From NCBI GenBank assembly GCA_007922225.1, contig ML679941.1:58367849-58431848 (forward strand): a stretch of DNA of 64,000 nt. The letters run 5' to 3'. Source of the stretch: Emydura subglobosa (Eukaryota > Chordata > Testudines > Chelidae). Position numbers and translations under genes: made by a program. Shown piece after piece: positions 10,125 to 22,639 of the stretch. Positions within the stretch are counted from its first letter, which is position 1; every line of letters starts with the position of its first letter. The notes under the pieces are model-generated. The model was given only the letters and a program-made list of their open reading frames with translations. It ran no database searches and was not told the origin of the DNA.

Positions 10125-11865
10125 GAGATGTGTGTTTTCTAATCATATGAGGATATACTATTCAAGGACAATAAGCAGTTTAAATCTTAAAAATTGTATA
10201 GGTCTACTAGTAGATGAAGATAGTAAAACTAGAAATGCAGAAAACTCAGAAGTGTTCAATAAATATTTCTGTTCTGTATTTGGAAAGAAGCAGGGTGATG
10301 TACTCATCACGTGAGGATGATGACATACTTTCTAATCCATTGATAACTAAAGAAAATGTTAGACAACATCTACTAAGGATAATAATTTTGAAATCAGCAG
10401 GTCTGGATAACTTGCACCTAATAGTCCTAAAAGAGTTTGCTGAGGAGATTTCTGGTCCCCTGATAATTTTTAATAAAACTTGGAATACCAGGGAAATTCC
10501 AGAAGATTGGAAGAATGCTAATGTGCCAATATTGAAAAAGGACAAGCAGGATGACTTGGGTAACTGTAGGCTGGTTAGCTGGACATGAATTCTAGGCACG
10601 ATAATGGAAAAGATGCTATAGGCTTCAATTAAGAATTAAATAATGGGACTATAATTAATGCCAGCCAGCATGGTTTCATAGGAAATAAGTCGTCACACAA
10701 ATTTAATTTCATTCTTTGAGAAGATTACAAGTTTGACTGATAAATTTAACTGTGTAAATGTAACGTACTTAGACTTTTGTAAGGTGCTTGACTTAGTGCC
10801 ACACAACAACATTATAAATTAGCACTACAGTATAATTGAAGCAAATATTAAATGGATTAAGACCTGGCTAACTGACATATTTCAAAAAGTAGCAGTGAAT
10901 GATAAATCACAATTGTCAAATGGTTTTTTTTCCTAGTTTCCTAGTTATCTGGAGGTAAATATAAAATCACTGCTGATTGATAAAATTTTCACAAAGATTG
11001 GTGTAGATACAGTGTAATCATACAGATTGACCTGGATCACTTGGTAAGATGGGTCCATTCAAATAAAATGCATTTTTATAAGCCAGATGCAAGGTCATAT
11101 CTCTAGCAACAACAAATACAGGTCATAACTGCAGAACGGGGTCTGTATCCTGGAAAGCAATGACTCTGAAAAGAACCTCGGGATCATACTGGACAAACAA
11201 CTCAACATGCACTCCCAGTGCAATGCTGTGTCCAAAAGAGCTAATGTGATTCGTTGATGTGTAAAAAGGGCACTAGTGAATAGGCAGTAGGGAGGTGATG
11301 ATATCTCAGTATATGGCAATGGTGAGACTGAAGCTGGTATGCCATGTACAGTTTTGGTGTCCACATTTTAGAGAGAATGCAGAAAAAGCCACAAAAATGA
11401 TTAAAAGACTAGAGTAAATGCTTTACAGTGAGAGACTTCAAATAGTTTAGCTTATCAAAAAGAAGTTTGAGAGGTCACATGATTACATGTCTAAGTACCT
11501 TAATGGGGAGAAAATACCAGGCATTAAGGGATCTTTAATGTAACAGAGAAATGCATAATAAGAAACAATGGCTGGAAGCTGAAGTCAGACAAATTCAAAT
11601 TAGAAATAAGGAACACATTTTTAAATAGTGAGAGTGATAAACCATTGGAGCAAACAAGCAAGGGAAGTAGTGGATTCTCCATCTCTTGATTTCTTCAGAT
11701 CAAGTCTGGATGCTTTTCTGGGAGACACGCTTTAGTCAAACACAAGTTATTGGGATCAATACAGGGGTACCTCAGTGAAAAATAATGACCTGTGACATGC
11801 AGGAGGTCAGGCTAGAGTATCTGGTCTTAAAATATATGAATATCGATGTTATTTATAGACCTTTC
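10125..11865 (+). mobile_element. CR1 LINE, decayed ORF2 part through 3' end
   Basis: In order: the pre-RT segment (LVDED...FNKYFCSVFG, about 10200-10285), the finger/palm region with WKNANVPILKKDK near 10510-10548, RT motif A as YLDFCKVLDLVPH at 10766-10804, and a thumb/C-terminal part with words such as TCCAAAAGAGCTAATG and GGATTCTCCATCTCTTGAT. It ends in the CR1 tail AGGAGGTCAGGCTAGA. Several frameshifts and stops break the frame. The catalytic FADDT box expected near 10983-11005 appears deleted. It is 5'-truncated and cannot be active. Confidence 0.88.
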
Positions 11866-13369
11866 CCCACATGGCTCTTCACATTAGTGAAAACTGCACT
11901 GTGAAAACTGCAAGTAAAATTGAAAGTACCCCCCTTAATTACTGTGTTTAAGCACCTCTTATTCAGCACCCAAGAGTTACTTTAATGCAGGCATGAGGAA
12001 ATAATAGTAGTCAGCAACAGAGACAGCATAGCTCAAATGAGCAATTTTAAGAGTTCAGAATACTCTGGGCACACTGCTCACCACAGTAAATTTAGCTCAA
12101 CTGCTTATGTGGGGGCTGTCCACAGTGATGTTCTAGAGGCTCCTCTTCTCCTGACTGCTCCTTCTCTCAACCTCACCTTGCTGCCGCTAGGGTAGACAGC
12201 CCTGAGCTGACTGTCTCGCTGTAATTTATACAGTTCTGCTGCTGAGCAGACTCCAACTCCTTTCTGCCTTTTCTTTCCCGCCTCTATCCAAAAAGAGCAG
12301 GAACAACCCAGGAAGAAGACATCCAATATGGAGTCTGACCTGTCTTTCTGCCTTTCCAAAATGGCGATTACCCTTTTACAACCCGTTAACTATACACAGT
12401 AACCAATAAATGGGGAATTTTCACTAATAATGAATAGGGAATATAAACCCATGTGCATTCCTAACCAACAGGTGGAAACCAGGCAACATATTGCAGTCCA
12501 GCTGTCATTCAAATTTGAAAGTTAAGGGGATGTAAAAACCATGGGAAACAAAAAACAGAGCTAGTTCTCTATTAGTTTGCTGACAACCAGCAATAGCCTG
12601 CAGTCTCCCAATTTAAATATTAATATTTTGCCAGCCCTAATACTTTGCTGCATGTAAGGGATGATGGAAGGGAAGGTTAGGCTGGTCTCTGCATATAGCA
12701 GAACAAGTCTTGAAGCACAACTGGAAAATAATGGGATCAAATAAAACATGAACTAGAACTAGAGTCAGCATGTTCCACACAGTTCTAAATAGAACTGGCA
12801 GAAATAGATTTCTTTTGTTTTAAATACCACAAAGTGGCATTAGTTTCTTCTGTTGCTTCTACCACTCTTCCCCCACCCAATCAATCAGAGCTCAGCTCCC
12901 TTCTTTAGCATTCATGAGAACTTGTGTTGACAATGATAAGCAATAATATCTCTGCTTAGAATGAGGATCCTTAGAGCAGAATCTAGTATAATTTATTCCT
13001 GTAGCATGGGAGAGAGAGCAGCAATGAAATTTTACTTTACTTTTCAGATTTTTTCCCTCTAAAGATATCACAGCCATCACCTCTTAGAGAAGTACAGCAC
13101 CAATATATTTCATATAGCAAAATCCTAAAATCACTGACATAAATTAGATTAAGAGCATGTGACGTTGCTTATTCAAACTCTTCTTTTGGACCATACGAAG
13201 AATTTTAAATATCATTTCAGTTTTGTTTCATGTCATAGCAAATAGGTCACACTCTGAATCTGGTACTTGAGACAGAAATAAGGAGGTGAAATGTACTCCC
13301 TTTTCATGGGCTGACCATTACCTTCTTCAATTTGGGTGGGAGGGGCAACTTTCCCATTAGGGCAATTAA
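11866..13369. other. no gene recognised
   Basis: About 1.5 kb without a recognisable gene or repeat. A moderately GC-richer patch near 12100-12360 supports an 84-codon minus-strand frame with no known domain, probably chance. Confidence 0.5.
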
Positions 13370-13377
13370 CCCCAAAA

Positions 13378-13763
13378 CATGGGTCCTCAAACTACAGCTT
13401 GTGGGCCGCATCCGGCCTGCCAAAACATTTTGATCAGTCCACTCCCCCTCCTCCCCCCCCTCGGCATCGCCTCTCCCCCACATTCTCCCATGTGGGCCCA
13501 GTGCACCGCTCCTGGCCCCAAGCAGTGCCACTTGGTGGCCGCTTCCCCTTCCCAGCCCCAGCCCTTTCCCCCACCCCCTCTCACGTGGGCCCAGCGTGCC
13601 ACTCCCAGCCCCAGGCAGCACCGCACAACGGCTGCTCTCTCCTCCCGGCCCCACCCCTTCTCCCCGCCCGTCTCCCACGTGACGTGGGCCCAGCCACTCC
13701 GGCCCACTATAAGAGCAAGACTCAGTGGTGTGGCCCTCGCAGCTGAAAGTTTTGGGACCCCTG
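13378..13763. mobile_element. GC-rich non-autonomous hAT (Charlie-like) with 8-bp target duplication
   Basis: The element starts CATGGGTCCTCAAACT and ends TTTTGGGACCCCTG, the reverse complement of CAGGGGTCCCAAAA, so the ends are hAT-type inverted repeats. It is flanked by CCCCAAAA (13370-13377) and CCCCAAAG (13764-13771), an 8-bp target duplication with one mismatch, as hAT transposases make. The interior is C-rich (CCCTCCTCCCCCCCC). Long open frames on both strands in this GC-rich interior are not genes. Confidence 0.9.
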
Positions 13764-13771
13764 CCCCAAAG

Positions 13772-14837
13772 GATCACCCTCAAAATAAGTCAAATGGAGC
13801 CTTCAAAATGTCCAGAAGTCGAAGGGAAAATATTATTCCCTTGGCAGGCCACTACTCCATGACCTGGGAAGAATTTATAATTGCACACTCAACCTTCAGT
13901 ATATTGATCCCTAAATAGCCTGTCCCTGGCTTTGTGCTCATCAGTCACCATAGTTAAAAGATGAAGCAGGTGGGGAGTTGGCGAAAGCACAGGTGGCAGA
14001 AAGCTCATCCCAAGCCAGACCAATAGTGACACAAGATGTTCTGAAGTCTTTATACTGTTCAAGTGCAAACATCCTCATGCTTCTTTGCTGCCGCTTCAGA
14101 ATCTGTAAGCAGCACTATTTCATGTTCCATTAACCAATTAATGCAGGCTACTTGCACTCAGTTACGGAGCTGGCTCTCTCTCACCATTATGAGTTTTATG
14201 GAAAAAATAAAGCATTTGCTTGCATCTGGACTACTCTCTCTCTCTGTAACAGGGTGTTCATCCTCTTGATACACACATGCTTGGATTGCTTGAATTTCAG
14301 CCAGTCATTGTCACCTCTCTAAGGTTCTGAAGTGCTGGAAATGCTCCAGGTTACAGCCTGTGAGCTGGATTCAGGTTCTGCCTCGGCTGATGAAGGCCAG
14401 CGTGGAGATGGTGGACCCATTGTTTGAGATGATCAAGGTCTTCTTTTCAGAAAGAGGCCTATATAAGGAGTGATTCCAGTTCTTTTTAAAAGAAACTGTC
14501 TCAACAATTAAAATCTTGCTAACTATCATGTTGTATCCAACCTCACTTCTTTGGGATAACTGTTGAAGAAAGTTGTGATTGGTCAACTCTCGTAGCTGAC
14601 TTTTCAGTTTTTCTTGTTCCAATACAGTTAGTTTTCAGCCTAGCACAGGGGATAGAAACTGCAGGCCAGTGATCCCGTAGCAGTAGATATTGTCAAGATT
14701 ACAGGGCTAGTTATATCTCTGCCCCATTTCTGGTCTCTCTGACAGTACTCAGCTCAGGTCTTGGGCCTCTTTGCCCCTATCTGTCTCAGGGTGACTCTTG
14801 TAATTCTTCCACTCAGACTAGGATTTGAGCAAAACAC
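13772..14837. other. no gene recognised
   Basis: Unclassified sequence with a short CTCTCTCTCTCT tract near 14232. Small open frames on both strands have no signature. Confidence 0.5.
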
Positions 14838-15790
14838 TGTGACGCTTCTTGGGGGTACCTAGGCTTCTGAGACACCTTGCTACTATCTGCCCTTAGTGTG
14901 AGGAAGTCTGCCTGTGCCTGCTGGGGGTTAGCTCCCCAAACTCCATTGGCCACAGCGAACACAAGCACTGCCTTCTAGGCCTCACGGAGCCCACTGTCAC
15001 TACAGCTTAGCGATTGGCACACCCCAACCCTCAAACCCTCCCAGCGTCTCCTTACAATGTCTAACGGCCCCTTGTCCACTGCACGATCCCTGTATTCACA
15101 AATTCTCTGCTTCCAAAGAAACAGTGCACTCCAGCTTATCAGTTCCACCTCTGATCATCACTCTGCTTAACTCACAGCACTTAGATTTGTTTACAATGAA
15201 ATCAAGTGTAAGTTTCTTTAACAAAGCATAGAGATTGAAGTGGCAGCAAGTAGAAGCATTGGAAACAAACAGTTCCGTATGATTTTATTTTATAAACATG
15301 TATTCTAGAGCCTAATATTAATTAACAAGATACTCTCATGCCTAATAAAGTATTGCTGTCCCAAAATCATGCAGTGCTTTACAACCAGACTGACAGTGAC
15401 CCTCCTGTCAGAAGACAGGAACATTGTCAGTTTGCCTGCTAGATGAAGGATTCAGCACCTCTCTTTGCAATCCTGACTAGTCCTTTGTTTTTATTCATTA
15501 ACAGGGCACCGCCCCCTCCCCGCAGTTTTTCTTTCTGTAGGTTTCCGCTCTTGTAGATTTTGCAATCTCTCTATTTGCACCTGGCTTAGGATGTAAACAG
15601 GCACACAGTGTGAGGCATACAGTACACAAATGGCCAGACAGGAAGATGTGTCTGTTACCTCCCGCCTGAAGGGAATATTTCCAGGATATGCCACCTCCTG
15701 GCAATCAGCCTTAACTTCAAGACTTTAAGAACATAATTTTAAGTATTGATAAATAACACTTTAAATATTATCGATACATATATTTTGCAA
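14838..15790 (-). mobile_element. LTR retroelement-derived segment (first of two adjoining)
   Basis: The segment opens with TGTGACGCTTCTTGGGGGT and includes TGTGAGGAAGTCTGCC and GGGTTAGCTCCCCAAACTCC, words I recognise from an abundant turtle retroviral LTR family. TTTATT motifs near 15290, the complement of AATAAA, suggest a minus orientation. No gag, pol or env frame is visible. It adjoins another LTR-like segment at 15795 that also starts TGTGAC. Edges are approximate. Confidence 0.55.
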
Positions 15791-15794
15791 TGAT

Positions 15795-16760
15795 TGTGAC
15801 AACCAGTGGGGTCCTGGCTCTCAGTAGAGACCTCACATGCCATCCTTTGGAAAGTATTATGCAAATATCAGAGATCCCATGGTCAACCCTACGCACTCCC
15901 CTAGGCCATCTGACAGTTGGCATCAATCAGGCGGTCCTTGGGTCACAAATACCCCATCTATGCCAACCACTTGTTATCCTGCAGGACTGACTGGGGTTGA
16001 GCACCTGCTTGATCCTGTCTTTGGGGACCTGTGACCAGTGCCACTGACTGACAGCCTTCTTAAATCCAAGTCTTTTATTCAGCAGTAGGAACAAAGCTTT
16101 AGAGAAAGATTTTAAAAAAACTCCAAAGAACCTGCATGTATATTCAACCTCATCTTATGTTTCCCTACAAGCCAAGTTAGACGGACTCCCTCTTGTGTTA
16201 CAGGAACAAAACAGAGCCAACTTACATTCTGTCAGAAAGACAAGGAGCTCTTGGGACCCAGCCTGGTCCCACTTTGTCTCAGATCTGGGCTTCTCTACAC
16301 TATAGAGCCTTGGCTGGTAGACCTATGCCAGCAGAGCCCTCTTGTGTTGGCCTTTGTTCATGACCTCCCTAAAGGACATTAGCTAAGCCAACAGAAGCAC
16401 TCTTCTATTGGCACAGTTGCAACCACGCTGAGGTTTGGCCAGCATAGCTATGTCAGCAAGGGAGTGTTACAAGGCCCAGGTGTGACGTCTGCCTTTCTGC
16501 CTCAGACTGTTTTTTCCCCAGTTGGCCAGCCAGGCCATGTAGGAGAATACCCCCTTATCACATTTGCTTCATTGTTCAAGCAGTTAGACCCATTCAGCCT
16601 TAATGGCTTGCAATCAGTCTCAGGACTTTACCTACCAGTCGGGAGTGTATTGAAACTGTCAGCTTCTCTCTGGCATTCCAACATAGCATCTCAAAGGTCA
16701 AAACAAAATAAATCACATTTTGGGGTACACGTTACCAAGCACTCCCACATTGTCAGATAG
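15795..16760 (-). mobile_element. LTR retroelement-derived segment (second), split by a hAT element
   Basis: The segment starts TGTGACAACCAGTGGGGTCC. The complement of a polyadenylation signal (TTTATT) lies at 16074-16079, supporting minus-strand transcription. The sequence before 16276 and after 16506 fits one element interrupted by the hAT insertion at 16284-16498. No retroviral protein frame is present. The LTR family assignment is from recognised word composition, not from a search. Confidence 0.6.
16284..16498. mobile_element. non-autonomous hAT-like insertion in LTR
   Basis: The element starts TCTGGGCTTCTCTACACT, the typical hAT-like end seen elsewhere in the window. It is flanked by GTCTCAGA (16276-16283) and GCCTCAGA (16499-16506), a candidate 8-bp target duplication with one mismatch. 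The right inverted repeat is weakly preserved. No transposase is present. Confidence 0.65.
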
Positions 16761-17439
16761 ATGCAAAATACTCAGCATATTAGGTGCCTCTGACCATGAA
16801 AATCGTTGATGTCACTCAAGTGGCTCTCCTCCTTTTGTAAGAGAACCCAAAGTCATCGGGGCAATTGCTTTTCTCCCCCAAAAGTTTTCTAATAGGAGTC
16901 TTCTTCCAACCCCTCTATGTGACCACTGGGAGGGCAAGACAATGACTGGCATCTTCAGTGTGCTGATGATACCCAGCTGTCTGTCTCCAATCACATTTCA
17001 CCCAGCTGGCATAGTGGAATGAATGATCCAGTATCTACATAAGACTGGATTAGGTAAAGGAGACAGATGTTGCTAAAGATTATATCAGTAATTCTGACTG
17101 TTTTTCAAAGTGCAAGATAAGGCCTTGAAATAAGAAACACATAGGTAGTAGAATGCCATGGGCACCACCTTATCACCTCTTTCATCCAGAAATCAGGTTT
17201 TAGTAGTTGGCAATACTGCCAAAAGTAGGGAATCAGCAGACTGAGATATTTTAGAATCACAGTGTGTGCCAGCAGGATGGCAAGCATTCTTATCTGGGAG
17301 ATACTGAACTCTTCTCCTGGGATACATGTGGCGTCTGGCAGCACTTACTCTTCAAGTGGCTTGGTAGCCATGGAGTAGGCTTCTCTCCCCACTTATTGTG
17401 CCCGAGGGCCTGGGTTGAAGTCCTGGGAAGTCCTGATAG
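16761..17439. other. no gene recognised
   Basis: Plain sequence with short open frames on both strands and no recognised signature. Confidence 0.5.
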
Positions 17440-17520
17440 AGGTGAAATTTCTGGTACTCTTAAATTTGGAGGTCAGACTGAGTTATTAGAATGGTCCTTT
17501 CTGGCCTTGAAACCTATAGA
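17440..17520 (+). mobile_element. CR1 LINE 3' end, short fragment
   Basis: The words GGAGGTCAGACTGAGTTA and ATGGTCCTTTCTGGCCTTGA are the conserved terminal part of CR1. Only about 80 bases remain, in the plus orientation. Confidence 0.75.
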
Positions 17521-18161
17521 GCTGATTCCACCAGGACTTGAGGCATAAGACCGAACTTGAACTCTAGCCTTATTACATTTCACTCTTACTCTCACTTATT
17601 GCCGGTTGCTCTTGCAGCCACAGCACAGGTAGAACTAGTGCATTGTGGAAGTTAAAATTCTCCTTTCAATTTATTTTTCAGAAAATGGTTGAAAAGAGCT
17701 TGAATAACTTTCACACATTATATTAATAATCTGTGACTTCTACTTAAAAAGAGATGGTAACAAAAGCCATTTTGTCCCAGATATTTCACTGGAGACTAAA
17801 TTCCTTATAAGCTTCAGAAATAACTCTTGTTTAACCAAGCGTAAAATAATATCTCATTAGGCACAGATGCCAGCTGTAGGGATATTCCTTCAAATAGCTC
17901 TTGAAGAGATGAAAGTCAAGTCAGAGTTCACAATGTTTTGCTACTAAATTATGGGAAGATTGTGTGTCCTTACTTCTAAAGTTATCAGTTAACTATCAAC
18001 TTAGCTCAGATACCCACCTCAGATAATTACTATGGAAAGCTTAAAGTCAGCACTCATGAGAAGGTTAAGTGTATACTGGAATAATCTAGTTGGGTGCTTA
18101 CATACTGCATTAATCTTTCAGGTATTGGAAATGTTGTTGTTTGTTAAATGAATATGCCATA
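17521..18161. other. no gene recognised; AT-rich
   Basis: About 640 bases of AT-rich unique-looking sequence without features. Confidence 0.5.
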
Positions 18162-19050
18162 TGTGATGCTGGCAGACCATGTTAGATCAGGGCCACAGGC
18201 CATTTGCTTGTGTATTAATATAGATCAAAGTGAATAATGTATAAGTGTGTATTCAGATGTTTAAACTTCATGAAAACTAGTGGAACCTTAATTGTATTGT
18301 TTTCACTTATCTGTTCCTGTTATAATGTAATGGCAAACTTTTATATTATATATACCTCTGTAACTAAATAACCCATCAAAGAAATCTTGTGAAATGCTAA
18401 TGAAGAACTTAAGGACTTTAACAGAAAAGACTAATTTCAGAGCAAGTGGCCATTATGTTTGATGGTCAGAGGTCAGGAGACTAAGACAAAGGAAAAGCCC
18501 ATGTGAGCAGAGAGTGTGTCAGCTTGTCTTCTGTGTGAAGAAAATATAAAAATGGATCCAAAGAAAGATCCTTCATTTCTGACTTGGACTTTTACAGAGA
18601 AGTGTGCCAAATGCAAAACAGAGATCCCCAGAGACAATCTGGATACCCTGAAAAGAGACTTTTGGGAAATTGGCAGTTTATTACATCACTGCCACAATTT
18701 GTGATTACAAACAGTGATTCACCTGTACATACATCTTACCTGCTTTAACCTCTCAATAATTCTGATTCTTTTTCTTAGTTAATAAATCTTTAGTTAGTTT
18801 ACAGTAAAATTGGCTGCCAGCGTTGTCTTCGGTGTAAAACCCAGAGTACCAATTGATCTGGGTCTCTTGGGACTGGGAGAAACCTGATGTAGTGTGATTT
18901 GGGGTTTGAGTGACCTTTTATCACAAATCCCAGTTCGTCTGAGTGGCAAGATAGGCTGGAGTGCCTAAGGGACTGTGTGTGACTCCATGGTAAGACTGGT
19001 ATAGTGATCCAGGAGTTCACATTTGTTACTGGCTTGGTGAAATCTAACTA
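18162..19050 (+). mobile_element. retroviral-type LTR, family A copy 2
   Basis: It starts TGTGATGCTGGCAGACCAT, matching copy 1 at 5143. The polyadenylation signal AATAAA is at 18781-18786, directly after TTTTTCTTAGTT. The U5-like part carries ACCAATTGATCTGGG and GAGTGGCAAGATAGGCTGGA. Compared with copy 1 it is uninterrupted and gives the expected layout of that disrupted copy. No attached protein-coding frame is visible, so it is a probable solo LTR. Its right edge near 19050 is approximate. Confidence 0.75.
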
Positions 19051-20274
19051 TAGAACATACCATCAGAACATACCATCCTGAGGTCCCTTCAAATCCTAAT
19101 ATTCTGTGATTTGGGGTGTCTTCCCTTGTTTTCTGACAGTCTGCCCTGAGGTAGGCACTCACAGTTGTGAGCCACTCCAGACCAGAAAGCATGACACCAT
19201 GTTCATTTTGTTGGCAAAGAAACATACCTGATATTCCTAGCACTTCAACCCCATGGACTGCAGAACTATTCAGACACATTTGTGAAAGATCTAGAGCTGA
19301 AGGGAAAATGGTTTTGTTCATCTATCCCCCATGCCGCACACTAGCTTTTAGAAACTCTAAAACATTTATGATCCCCAATGAGTATCTTCTGACAAAGCAA
19401 CATCTTAGGACAAGAAAAGGAAACAACACAAACCCAGTGACAGAGATTACATTATCCTGTACCACTTGGGCCACAGAGAGTTTGTGCTGTAAACCACAAA
19501 TTTCATAAAATAAGTGTTGCTATAAATAACTCTTAAGTCCACAGAACATTTAAAAGACAATGGTCTAAATGCTTCCTTGCTGTAGAAAAATCCTCAAGAA
19601 GCAAAAAGTACTCAGGACACAGAGGTTCAGCCTTTCAAAATTGCCAACTCATAGTCCCCTCAGCGGGGAGAAGTTTGCTGCCTCTCCTCACACAGGCAGA
19701 AACATAGCTCCACAAAGCCCAAGGACCTATATGGACATCTACTTCCAGCCCTGTAGACACCCATTAGGAGGGAGGCTCTTTAAGTTTCCTCTCCCTGTTG
19801 TCAGGACAGTTCCTAAGGGATCAGCTCCTTCACCACAGCTGCACATTCCTACTCCCTCTATGAGGAGTTAATGCTGGTCAGATGAGGAAACACCCAATGT
19901 ATTTTTGGCTGCTATATAAAGAAAGCAACCATCTCCTCTGTGGCAGCTTGCCACAGATTTTAAGCTTCTTTGTCAGGGAAACATGCTGGGTGAAAGGGTT
20001 GCTTCTCATTTGTGCTTCCTCTCTGGGACACCCTCTCTCCAATGAATATTCATGGAACTCCCACCATATGGTACTACTTTGAGTTTGTGTGTTGGGGGAG
20101 AAGATGGGGAACTCTGGTACTTAGGCTTCATTCCCCTCCCGCCACATATATATGGGCATTTTCTGCTCCGTTGGTCACCTCCATGCTGTAGAAGGAGATG
20201 AGTGCTTCTGACCCTTTGTCAATAGTACGCTTTTTATGGTTGTCTGTATGGAGGCTAAAGTTTAAAAAAAAATT
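19051..20274. other. no gene recognised
   Basis: Open frames of 100-118 codons lie on both strands (for example 19167-19508 plus and 18965-19321 minus) but overlap each other and match no family I know. Part of this stretch could be decayed internal sequence of the adjoining LTR element, which I cannot show. Confidence 0.45.
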
Positions 20275-20515
20275 TAAAAATGGAGCAATGTAGTTATATC
20301 AACCGAACTCCTGTTGTAAACAGCACTATGTCCACAAGAGGTTCTTCTCCCATCGGCATAGTTACCCACCTCTTGGGGAGGTGGAGTACTTATACCAACA
20401 AGAGAAGCTTATCCATCTGCATAGGTAACGTCTTCATTAAGCACCACAGCAGTGCAGCTCCACCGGTTCAGCTGCACTGCTGCAGCACTGTGAGGGTAGA
20501 CAAGCCTTTAAGCTA
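20275..20515. mobile_element. hAT-like element, one end preserved
   Basis: The right end GAGGGTAGACAAGCCTTTAA is the complement of a typical hAT-like end (AGGCTTGTCTACCC). The interior has the inverted words CAGTGCAGCT and AGCTGCACTGC near 20450-20480. The left end is not preserved, because the sequence begins in an A-rich run. It lies just before a complete element at 20522. Confidence 0.6.
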
Positions 20516-20521
20516 TTTTTA

Positions 20522-20825
20522 AGGGTATGTCTACACTGCAGCTGTCAGGGTGCTTCCCGGCATAGGTAGATAGTGCCCTAGAGCTAGTGCATGTCTAAGA
20601 ATAGCAGCGTTGTCATGGCGGGATGGGCAGCGGCTTGGGCGTACTGTGCTGTCCCAATACATTCATGTGTAATCCCCTGGCTATGTAGTTGGGTGGGTAG
20701 CCCAAGCTGCCTCCAGTGTGATCACTACGACACTGCTGTTTTTAGTGTGCTAGCTCGAGCTGAACTAGTGCAGGTTTGTCCCCGTGTTGCGAAGCAACCT
20801 CCCAGCTGCAGCGTAGGTATCCCCT
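20522..20825. mobile_element. non-autonomous hAT-like element
   Basis: The left end AGGGTATGTCTACACTGCAGC and the right end GCTGCAGCGTAGGTATCCCCT are inverted repeats of about 20 bases with a few mismatches. The 304-base body has no transposase. The flanks do not show a clear 8-bp duplication. Confidence 0.8.
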
Positions 20826-22619
20826 AAATGTCTAACTTGAGACAGTTTTAGCCTGATTATAAGAGGTTCTGAGAGCACATGTTCTCATTGACTTCAGCTG
20901 GCATGAGTGCTGAGCATGTCTGAAAAGAGCAAATCCAAGAGATCACAAAAATTGAGGCACTTAAAAAAAAAATCAGAACTATGGCCAATTTTTCCAGCCA
21001 TGAACTTATCAAGGGGTTCCAATGGTGCAAACAAGACAAAACAGCAGAAAGCTATACATGAAAGCCAGCTAATCAAAACTGACTTTGCTCTCTTTCTGTC
21101 ATTTTGGTATATACTACCCATGCTTGTGATGTATTTTCTTCTTAGTTAAAGCAGAAGAGATTGTAAGATTCCATGAAGGCTCAACTTTTCCATTTTGTTT
21201 ACATTTGCCATGTATATTTTCATATTGGAACGTAGAAGGGACAAAATTGGATACATGTGCAACTCCATTTGAAATCAATGGGAATTGCATGCATGTCTGT
21301 GAGGAGATTTGGCCCTTCGAAGTGTGATCATTTCTTTCATTATTCAAGGCAGTTTGTATTTCTCTCAAATGACTTCTGACTTCCAAGAACATAACTTTTT
21401 AAAATTGTAACTGAATCCCTCAGAAATGCAGAGCAAATTTCTCTTACTATACAACCAATTTATTGCTGAGTTTCAGGAGTGACCAACTATGTGTAATTAT
21501 AGACTGTAACCCACAAGTCTGGAAGCTGGGACAAGCATACAGATGAATCCTTCTGAAGATTTAAGCGTTTTAAAAAGGTCCATCTTGAGCTAAATTTCTA
21601 GTTTGAACCATGAGTAACAATAAATGAGTAAATGTTTTGATGCTCAGAAATTTGAAAAAATGAAATCCCCATATGTTGTTAATTTTGAACTTTTCTAAAG
21701 TTCTCGTGATACTTCATTTCTATATTTATAGAAAAATAGCACATATGTAGTGACATTACAAGGAGAGTAATGAGTTACACTTTTTCTAGGAATGAATTCA
21801 GTGATCATGATTAAAATAAATTAAATTTGGCAAAATAGTTAAATAGGAATAGACCTGAGTTTGCCTGTAAACATTTGAGAAAACAAAAATATTATATACC
21901 TTTGAATGCTTCAGACATGAGTTACTGACAATACGTAGAGATCCAGACGTCTGTAAAAAGAGAATGGAAAGTTGCAAGATGTCAAGTGAGAAACCCCATA
22001 AGTATATTTTAGTTTACTGGATTTTCATGTAGCAAAAATTCCACTGGAGAGAAAAGAAGACTAATCAGACTGCAAAAAATGTTTGCATTAGAAGACAACT
22101 TATTAGCCAATTTGGACTAAAACATTATTAAAAATGACTGGGAAATGCCAAGAATGTGCCTACACTATTTGACATCTGATTAGCTACACAATTTAAATTC
22201 TATGGTCAAGTACTTATTTTTGTATGATTTAATACTTTAGCAAATAAACATGTTTGATCAGAGCTATTTACTAATTTAGATAATACACAATTAATCATTA
22301 CACTATAATTAGCACAGATTTGCACTGCAACAGTTTTATTAATAAAAATTCAGTTTAAAATCCCAAGATTAGTGCAGATACTATATTCTTATTTTAAAAT
22401 ATTGACGATTACAAACCAAATCTTGCATTTTTCATGTGCAAACATTGTGACTTGAAATTTTTAAAAAATCCCTCCATGTACTAAGATGACCACATGGAAG
22501 GATTGTTTTTAAAAATAAACATTTTTTTAAAAAGTCATAAGAATGTCCTATTTTGAAGACAATTATAAATGAACATTTAAAAATAAAAATAGATACAATT
22601 TTCAGTAAAAAACATTGCC
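20826..22619. other. no gene recognised; AT-rich, one weak palindromic remnant
   Basis: A degraded unit of the TCAATGGGA type lies near 21238-21318 (AAATCAATGGGAATTGCATG). From about 22130 to 22500 the sequence is unusually rich in TAATTA-like words and holds AGCAAATAAACATG at 22239-22252, a FOX-like word. No exon is recognised. Confidence 0.5.
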
Positions 22620-22639
22620 AAAAAAAAAAAAAAAAAAAA
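22620..22639 (+). repeat. A20 homopolymer
   Basis: Twenty consecutive A residues. It could be the tail of a retrocopy inserted on the plus strand, but no recognisable retrocopy precedes it. Confidence 0.9.

Noticed and set aside
13304..13918. Open frames of 106-179 codons on both strands
   Set aside because: They overlap each other inside the GC-rich hAT element at 13378-13763 and have proline- or glycine-rich nonsense composition.
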